From assembly GCA_036417435.1 (NCBI GenBank), contig CM070900.1:168630815-168694814 (forward strand): a stretch of 64,000 nucleotides of DNA, read 5' to 3'. Positions 56,341 to 64,000 of the stretch are shown here, in pieces. The notes beneath the pieces were generated by a model that saw only the letters and a program-made list of their open reading frames with translations, was not told where the DNA came from and searched no databases. Each line of letters opens with the position of its first letter. Position 1 is the stretch's first letter. This stretch comes from Inia geoffrensis. Its lineage: Eukaryota; Chordata; Mammalia; Artiodactyla; Iniidae. A program made the position numbers and the translations under genes.

Positions 56341-57800
56341 CCCCAAAATTTATTGTTGCAATTTATCCCAGAAAACATGACCAACACAATTCTTAGGATA
56401 AGAGTTTCCAGTTTATTATACAAAGTATGTGGAGCTGAAAAGAGCAAAAGGTGGATTGTAATGACTGCCCTAGTGTGCTATCAAAATTTACCCTTCAGTC
56501 CTGAAGTCTCATTCACTTAGCCACTAAGTGTTTTTGTGACAGACAACATTCTACTGAGTCTCATTCTATGAAGTTGTCCTCAGCTGCCTTACCCCTCTCC
56601 CCCAAAAACCCACTTCTTCCCTGAGACACTCAGCATCAAATGACTTGGTGTGAAGGTGTAAATGCCTGATCTCCTACCTCAAAGCAGGAATATTCTGAAG
56701 GGTCATCCAAACAGAACTGCCTGTGGGATTGGCCAAGGCCTCCACTGAGACCACCTCACAGTTCAAATCTTCCCTTTGCCCAATCCACTTCCTTCATATG
56801 TCTCTGTAGGTGTCAGTGCTCAACCAGATTCTTAGATGCACACTTCTGACTCCAAGTCTGTTTCCTAGGAAATTCTATCTAATATATGGACAAGATGAGT
56901 TTTCACCTAGAAAACAAAACTTACCCAAATATGACCCTATTCAAAGCAATTTAGCAGGAGATAGCAATTGACCATTTTCTCTAAGTTTGTACCAGATAGA
57001 GCATTGGTATATTCAGATGAAAATAATCAATTTAGGCATCATAATATGATAGACTATAGGGTTAATTATTTCAAAGTAAGGGGTTCAATAACTGTGAGTC
57101 TATTACCTTTATTCTAGTTCGAAATGTAACTCAGTGATGATGTTGGTCACATGAGGAAAGTGGGAAAGAGTAATTAGAAAGTGCTCATTTTCACTGCCAC
57201 TACGGGAAAAAAATAGGAAAAGTCATATGTTAGTGGTTTCTGCCTTATGGAAAGGTGACACATATTTCTGAGGGGAATCTAAAGTGCAAAAACTGTGAAA
57301 ATACTTTAAGAAACACTCTTGGAAGTATGAGTTACCAAAAATATTTTAAAACACAGTACAAAAAATACACATTTCCTTCAACTTATTAAACAGCACCTTA
57401 CTGTCTTATGAAGTGCACTAGGCTTCTCCAGCTAATGCTTTTAAGTGGCCCATTTCTTGCAAAAAGAAAAAATAAAAATAAATTACAACATCCAGTTCAA
57501 GTTTTCTTACTTAAAATAATTCTCCCAGTCAATTTTAAGGGATTATTATAGTCAGAAAATATTAATCAAAAATTGTTAACTTGCTAAAATTATAGGTAAC
57601 TATATCTCTCTTTTAGTCTTGTTTGACAACTAAGTATAAAAGTTCCAAAAACCATTTGCTAGTTGTGGCTTAATGCTGTTGTTTTTCTTAACTGCAAAGT
57701 TTACAGATTGTGCTTTATTTTTAAAAACTACACAATATTGACAATACTTAGTGCATTCATGAATATTGGAACCCAAAGCATTCATTTAGCTTTTAGTGAA
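56341..57800. other. Unassigned interval; possible ERVL LTR remnant at the start
   Basis: The stretch 56640-56890 (GGCCTCCACTGAGACCACC, GACTCCAAGTCTGTTTCCTAGG) has the look of an LTR 3' end downstream of the ERVL pol. No signal is clear enough to fix it. The rest is unassigned. Confidence 0.35.
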
Positions 57801-59526
57801 AAATAGATTCCACAGATGTGATAGAGAAAATGCAACTCAAGTTTCCCGGTGGAAAAAACCTTGAGATAATTAGGGTTGGATTATGGAGGCCTGAGATAAT
57901 GAGGGTGGAACTGGCATTGCAGGAGATGATGCCTGAACCTCAAGTCCCTTGGCTGCAGAGCACAGATTGGATGCCTGCTGGCCAGAGTCCAGGAGGTCAG
58001 AATCAGCCAGCTGTGTCTTTAGCCAGCCGTGTTGAGTGGTATCCATTTCCCCAAGCACGAAGGACAAAGAAAGGTTAGGAAGTCTTATCTTTTCAACTGA
58101 AATACATGTGGAGATTTCCCCAGTGGACTCTGCCTTCCTCTAGATGTTAAACCTTAGGGCAAGCAGATGGCGATTCTGTTAAATAGCTTGCATTAGGGAA
58201 TCCATTCTTTTGCAAAAAATCACAAACTAAAATCTTAGAAATAGACAGCATGGTCTAGGTTACCATTATTTTAAATGATGCATAACTTGGGCATGTTTTG
58301 TGTCAAAACACTTTTTTAAAAATAAAACCATAAATTATGCAGTCTTTTTGAAAATAATTTAGAAGCGCTGTTTCTGTTGAGTATGATAGTTGAATAAGAA
58401 CAACTAAATTAGCAGATTGCATTGAAATAGATTTCCTTTCAGGCAGGTATCCTGATGGTCAGAGAGAAGCCCTAGTATATTATTTAATGGTTATTAAAAC
58501 ATTTAATGTGTCACTGAAATAATAGCCAAAGGTTCTTAACACCTATGGTCCTAGAGTATAGTAAAAGTAGTAGATTTAGTGAGAGGGGGGTGTTGGACTG
58601 CAAAGCAGTAATGTATTTGCAGCCAAGGCTGCAGCTGATCACAGGGACTCTAGAATATGGATGGTCCTTCAGAATCATCCTGCTTGGAGGCAAATGTGCT
58701 GAGCCTCTATATCTCCTCATCCTTCAGTCACTGGATAGGGACAGTTGCCTAGAAATGAGCAAGATGTTGGACAAAGCAGCTCTCTGGTACTGAGCAAATT
58801 TCCTAGAGAGGATCTCATCTGAGAACTGTCAGTTATCAATATTCCCAATATGAAGTTCTAGTAATTTCCTTTATACAACCCAGAATCCACCTTGCCAGCT
58901 TCAACAAAATTTAAAATACAAAATAAAAGATTAAGTACCATTTTCTTTTTTAGACATGCATCATAAAAAGTTTGGAACAGCCATTAGAAATTTTATAATT
59001 AAAAAAAAACTTGCTGTTTGATGTTTTTTTTTTGTTGTTGTTGTTGTTTAATTTGCTATGAGAGTTCATTTAATGTAATGGGTGAGAACAAAATAATTGC
59101 CTATTGTTTGATGCATTTTCTGTAATACTAAAAGTCTGCTTTCTGTTACATTGTAGAATATGATAATTTAGTTACTCATCTGTTTGTAATCTACAGATAT
59201 ATTGACTTTTCAACAACTCTAAATCCTCTAGGGTGAATGGAGCATAACCCCAACTTAGAGTAGAGGCTAGGAAATTAGATAAGAAAATTTCTTGAACAAT
59301 TTAAATATATAGGTAATTAACTCATGATGTAATTTCTAATATTAGTAATAAAAGATATATATTCAGGAGATTTTTTGGATAGAATTGACTGGAAGGTGTA
59401 AGAAAGGAAAAAAAATACATTTGAAATTTTTGGCGTGGGTGCCTGGGTATGTTGCGATTTTTCTAACTGAAACATACTGGGGGGGAAGAGAAGGGTTTGG
59501 GCATTTCAGCTGGAATAGTATGGCAG
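57801..59526. other. Unassigned interval
   Basis: Contains a fairly GC-rich stretch, 57880-58080, with an 86-codon frame, and another, 58560-58800, with an 82-codon frame. Neither shows family features. A T run with GTT units lies at 59020-59050. Confidence 0.4.
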
Positions 59527-59527
59527 G

Positions 59528-59645
59528 CTAGGGAGTTCCTTGGAGGTCCAGTGGTTAAGACTCTATACTTCCAATCATGGGGCCAGGTTCAGTCCCTGGT
59601 TGGGGAACTAAGATCCCACATACTGCGTGGCTGAAAAGAAAAATA
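59528..59645 (+). mobile_element. Short CHR-type tRNA-derived SINE
   Basis: GGAGTTCCTTGGAGGTCCAGTGGTTAAGACTC, CAGGTTCAGTCCCTGGTTGGGG and CTAAGATCCCACATACTGCG form a diverged short SINE of the same subtype as 46829-46938. A-rich tail. Confidence 0.9.
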
Positions 59646-60129
59646 ATATAGAAAGCTCTTTGAAATACAAGCAGAAGAGTACATAGCAAGATGGAAATCA
59701 GTATTAGAAATATATCTTGAGATATAATAGTGGAATCTATGAGAGCAAATACTCAAAAAGGAGAGAATACACTATGAGAAAAGATTGCTTTCCAGAGGCG
59801 TGTTGGACATTTCATGGCTGGTGAAAGAAAAGATAAACAATTTAAAAATGCACATGAAAAGTGACAACAAAGAAAATTGTATCCCTATGCAGTCAGAGAG
59901 TTACAATTAAATTGGAAATAGTTTTGGGAAAACCAAGAGAGTAGGAATTTATGTAAGGTAGAGTTTATCATTGGTATCAAATAATATGGTAAACTCAAGA
60001 AGAATCTTCACCGGAAAAAAAAAAGCCTTGAACGTTCAGATTACAAATACAGTCATCCCAAATATGCAGGTTCATTCTGAAAGTGGTAGTGCTGATCTGA
60101 TGAAAAAAGTTAAAGCGAAATATACCTAA
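59646..60129. other. Unassigned interval
   Basis: TACAGTCATCCCAAATATGCAGG near 60050 resembles a Tigger-type terminus, but only about 40 bases can be compared. Confidence 0.35.
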
Positions 60130-60770
60130 GCATATTTTAATATCTCCTACAAGGTAGACAGAATTCAAAAAGTGCCCCCCAAAAAATTTTCACTATAATT
60201 CCTGAGAATGTTAATTTAATGAATATCATATTCATGAATATGTTACTTTGCATGACCACAGGGACTTGGCAAATGTAATAAAGTTTATAGTCAGTTGACC
60301 TTACAATTGGAGTAATTACTCTGGCCCAATGTAATCACATTAGCTTTTTAAAAGTAAAGTGTTTTCTCCAGGAGGTAGCAGAAGGGGAATTAGAGATTTA
60401 AAGTGTGAGACAGACGAAACACACAGATGCTGGCTTTGGAGATAGAGTGGGAGATGTGAGAAGCACTGTGGGAATCCTCTATTGGCTCATGTCCAAAAGG
60501 AAAAGTGGAACCTCAGATCAACAGCTAAGTAGATCTGGATTCTGCTATGGACCTGAATGAGCCTGGAAGTAGATTCCATTTCAGACCCTCTTGATAAAAG
60601 TTTAGGCTGATCAAACCTTGATTTTGGCTTTATGATGCCCTGAAGATAGAGCCTAGTTGAGCCCACCTAGACTTCAGACTTATAGAACCTAGCTAATAAA
60701 TTGGTACATTTTAAAGCATCGAATTTGTGGTAATTTGTTTTGCAATGGAAAATTAATACACCCTGCAAAC
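60130..60770 (+). mobile_element. MLT1-type LTR
   Basis: Landmarks in order: GAATATGTTACTTTGCATG, GGCCCAATGTAATCACATTAG, GATGCTGGCTTTGGAGATAG, and the hallmark end AATTTGTGGTAATTTGTTTTGC, then AATTAATACACCCTGC. It is long for the family (about 640 bp), so it may hold an insertion or be a longer subtype. Confidence 0.85.
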
Positions 60771-62070
60771 TTATAGAACAAAACTATCCTAAATTTGTGA
60801 ATAACATCCCAACCAAAACAAAACATGATTTCTCCAGACATAGACATAGGTGATTCTCAGCCATGAATAATGAACTTGCTCCTGATGAGACCCAGATATG
60901 TATTTATTAAAGTCAGCACAGGTGTAATTTAGGGTTAGAATGTATCACATTTAGAACTATTGCTTCAGATGAGCATTTGTATTTATATGGGCTTATACAC
61001 ATCTACATTCAAAGCCTAAATTCTCATTCATTTCTCATATTCAAGACTGGTGTAATCCTCACTTCTGGAACTTAATCTGCATTTACTTCTGATCCTTGTT
61101 ATTTTCTGTTATATATTATACCAATTCATTTAAGTAGAATTCTGAATTTGAATTTAAATTCCAGTTTCAACAGTGTTAACCATATATACTTAAAGTTAGT
61201 GTTTGGTATCCTCACTGCATATCAGTTTGCTTTTATTTAATGAAGAAAATAGTGTATGATGCAAATGGTTGTTGATTCAAATAAATGTGGCAATATATCT
61301 GCGATCACTTAACCTAGCATCTAACACTTAAAGTATTTGAAAATTATTAGTGAAATCTGAATCTTGCCAAAGGTAACTGGGTTGATTTAGTCACTTCTGA
61401 TTCCTCCACAGTAGTCACCAGACTTTGTTGTTCAAATTTAAGTTCAAGGATTTTTTAAAAGTTTCTTTTCTCTCAACATGTTTGATAAAAATAATGTTCT
61501 TATAAAATATTCATATAACAGAAAGTATATAAAAATGCAAAAATATTTAAGATATATCCACTTAATAATTTCTTCCATATTTTAAAATATAAGCTGTTTG
61601 AAATTTGTGGAAAGAGAGTCAACAACTAAACATGTTTGGATTCTGGATGAAGAAAAGTAACTATAAATGACTTTTGTGATAAATCATTGAAATTTGAACA
61701 TGGAGCACAAACTAGATAACAGTACTTTACATTGTATTTCCTGATTTTAATAGCAATAACATAGATATGTCAGAGAATAATATTGTTCTTAAGTTGAGCA
61801 CCATGATGTATTTAGGGATAAAGAGGCATGATATCTCCAACTTAATCTCAAATGGTTCAAGAAAAAAAATGTTGCACACTGACACACATAACTGGATAAA
61901 CAGAGAGAAAAACAAAAAGAAGGAAACAGAGAGAAAGTATGAGAAAGAGAGAGGAAGGTAAATCAGGTGAGACAAAATATAAACAGTGTATTTAGGAAAA
62001 GGGTCTCTAGGAGATTCATACTAATCTTGCAACTTTTCTGTTAGAATCATACTAAAATATTATTAAAAAA
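60771..62070. other. Unassigned interval
   Basis: No feature recognised. A GA-rich stretch at 61905-61960 gives conflicting open frames on both strands. Confidence 0.45.
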
Positions 62071-62515
62071 GGAATGAAATAATGCCATTTGCAGCAAAAT
62101 GGATGGACCTAGAGATTATCATACTTAGTAAAGTAAGCCAGACAGAGAAAGACAAATATTTTATGATATATACTTGGAACCAAAAAAATAACTAATACAA
62201 ATGAATTTACATATAAAACAGAAACAGACACACAGACATAGAAAACAAACTTATCATTACTAAAGGGGAAAGGAGGGAGAGAGATAAATTAGGAGTTTGA
62301 GATTAACATATACACACTGCTATATATAAAATAGATAACCAACAAGGACCTACTGTATAGCACAGGGAACTATACTCAACATTTTATAATAACCTATAAG
62401 GGAAAAGATTCTGAAAAAAATAGATATATATGTATGTATAACTGAATCACTTTACTGTACACCTGAAACTAACACAACATTGTAAATCAACTATACTTCA
62501 ATAAAAATAAATTAT
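62071..62515 (+). mobile_element. Young L1 3' end
   Basis: 5'-truncated L1 of the same kind as 4302-5527, starting near GGAATGAAATAATGCCATTTGC. It ends AAATCAACTATACTTCAATAAAAATAAA. It holds the very end of ORF2 and the whole 3' UTR. Target duplication not clear. Confidence 0.95.
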
Positions 62516-62527
62516 TTTAATTAGTTT

Positions 62528-62541
62528 AAAAAAGAAATATA
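62528..62541. repeat. Left target duplication of CHR SINE
   Basis: AAAAAAGAAATATA, repeated exactly at 62764-62777. Confidence 0.88.
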
Positions 62542-62763
62542 GGGCTTCCCTGGTGGCGCAGTGGTTGAGAGTCCGCCTGCCGATGCAGGGGATACGGGTT
62601 CGTGCCCCGGTCTGGGAAGATCCCACATGCCGCGGAGCGGCTGGGCCCGTGAGCCATGGCCGCTGAGCCTGCGCATCCGGAGCCTGTGCTCCGCAACGGG
62701 AGAGGCCACAACAGTGAGAGGCCCGCATACCGCAAAAAAAAAAAAAAAAAAAAATAAATAAAT
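62542..62763 (+). mobile_element. CHR SINE, young short type
   Basis: Close to the apparent consensus over its whole length: GGGCTTCCCTGGTGGCGCAG through to GCCCGCATACCGCAAAA, with an A run and AAATAAATAAA. Bounded by a 14-bp target duplication. The minus-strand frames (69-109 codons) are SINE shadows. Confidence 0.97.
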
Positions 62764-62777
62764 AAAAAAGAAATATA
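62764..62777. repeat. Right target duplication of CHR SINE
   Basis: AAAAAAGAAATATA, matching 62528-62541. Confidence 0.88.
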
Positions 62778-63732
62778 AAAGAATGAGACATTTCATGAAA
62801 AAATATGGTAATATGCAACAGATACATAACTTACTAAATATATAATGATTGATATGAAATTCTAAAAGTCATTATCATAAACATTTAACTAGTAAAATGT
62901 TATGCATATGATGATTAATACAAAAATATAAAAAGTTCAAATATGAAAGACATCTGTTACAATATACAATTATGTGATAATAAAATATACTTTTATGTGA
63001 AAATGTAATAAGACTCGAAATCTCATAGTGTTTTATTCATGCCTTACAATTCGCCATCATTTGGGATGTATAATTACTTGATGGGATAGCTAATAATCTA
63101 GAAAGCAACATGGGATGCTCTGCTCTACTAGTCACTTTGGAGAAGCCATTTTAATGGTTCTGGGACCTGAGTCAGCCAACGAATAGAGTCTTCAGGTCAC
63201 TAATGTAACAGAAAACTAGTCATCTAAGTTACTTTACATGAAATTCATGTGCCACTTAACAATATTTGTCATATTTAGTTATTATAGACCTGTAGCCTTA
63301 ATTCTCAACAGATTTTTCAATACTGTATGTATTGGCAAAGAATATAACTTAGAACTGTCTACTGTCAACTATTGTAAAGTTTCTAGGGAGTGAGAATTAA
63401 GAAGGAGGAAGATGAGAATTACTTGCAAAATATGAATTATATTCCTTTTGAAGATATTTTATTTTATAATTGGATTACATCAAAATAGAAATACGCTATT
63501 ACACATCTCTTTGGACACCTGCTCATCAGCATTGTGCTTTCAATTTTCATTGTTATAACTATTTGAAAATGGTCTTGCACATTAGAGCATTTTAGTGTTT
63601 TAGGAAGCCTTTTGTATGGAAATATACTGATCAAAGTTTGTAAATAACAGGTTTATTTTTTATTATTTGTTTGGTTAGTCACCAGGCTGTTCAGTTTTAA
63701 TCTTACCACATGCTTTCATTAAGAGGGTAAAA
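62778..63732. other. Unassigned AT-rich interval
   Basis: No gene or repeat recognised. Confidence 0.5.
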
Positions 63733-64000
63733 GGGGCTTCCCTGGTGGAGCAGTGGTTGGGAATCCTCCTGCCAATGTGGAGGACAAGGGTTCAAGCCCT
63801 GGTCCAGGAGGATACCACATGCTGTGGAGCAACTGAGCCTGTGTGCCACAACTACTGAGCCTGCACTCTAGAGCCTGCGAGCCACGACTACTGAGCCCAC
63901 ATGCCACAACTACAGAAGCCCATGTGCCTAGAGCCTGTGCTCCACAACAAGAGAAGCCACTGCAATGAGAAGCCCACGCACCGCCATGAAGAGTAGCCCC
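63733..64000 (+). mobile_element. CHR SINE, long older type, cut by window edge
   Basis: GGGGCTTCCCTGGTGGAGCAG head with GGTTCAAGCCC in the B-box position. The long CCACAACTACTGAGCC-type body follows, up to GAAGAGTAGCCCC, where the window ends. The 3' tail is not visible. Confidence 0.95.

Noticed and set aside
57818..58078. 86-codon plus-strand frame with GC-rich, protein-like composition, ending near AAAGGTTAGG
   Set aside because: No family, no convincing splice acceptor and no conservation evidence available.
1..64000. CRISPR array, bacterial operon or phage-like system
   Set aside because: No regularly spaced repeats, no ribosome-binding sites and no dense coding. All structure is that of a mammalian genome.
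1..64000. Ruminant origin (cow, sheep, deer)
   Set aside because: CHR SINEs alone would allow it, but I recognised no BovB or Bov-A elements, and the GTACCGCAAAA-tailed young CHR copies are typical of cetaceans. Hippopotamus cannot be wholly excluded by eye.

Overview
The window is mammalian nuclear DNA, almost certainly from a cetacean (whale or dolphin). The evidence is fourteen tRNA-derived SINEs of the CHR type, beginning GGGCTTCCCTGGTGG. Most of the youngest end in the GTACCGCAAAA tail typical of whales and dolphins. No BovB LINE or Bov-A SINE, which would mark a ruminant, was recognised. I find no convincing intact protein gene, no RNA gene and no CRISPR array. The window reads as intergenic or intronic sequence in which transposable elements have piled up for roughly a hundred million years.

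Layout. 1-3065: 3' half of a young L1 joined to the 3' end of an older L1. 3602-5716: a second young L1 with a twin-priming 5' inversion, target duplications and a GAAA tract grown from its tail. 6160-9738: two old L1M pieces, the second keeping a 5' UTR, ORF1 and the start of ORF2. It is followed by a CHR SINE, an LTR and the end of a Tigger-like DNA transposon. 10.7-22.4 kb: mostly AT-rich DNA with scattered L1, L2 and MLT1 pieces and one CHR SINE. 22.4-36 kb: old L1, L2, MIR, MLT1 and MLT2 copies plus two DNA transposons (a 409-bp one with a TA target duplication, and a Tigger-like one split by a MIR).

37.9-49.0 kb is the densest part. It holds five LTRs of at least four kinds, nine CHR SINEs, a MER20 and an old L1. 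That L1 was itself inserted by twin priming and later split twice by LTRs. 49.0-64 kb contains another LTR, several minus-strand L1 pieces, a decayed ERVL pol gene (about 55-56.3 kb), an MLT1 LTR, a young L1 3' end and three more SINEs.

Nothing here works together as a pathway. What the window offers is insertion history: nesting order, target duplications and inversions. The only non-repeat stretches that look protein-like are two short minus-strand segments at 46.05-46.56 kb. They are reported as weak candidates because no splice donor joins them in frame. Family names come from recognising sequence, not from a database search.
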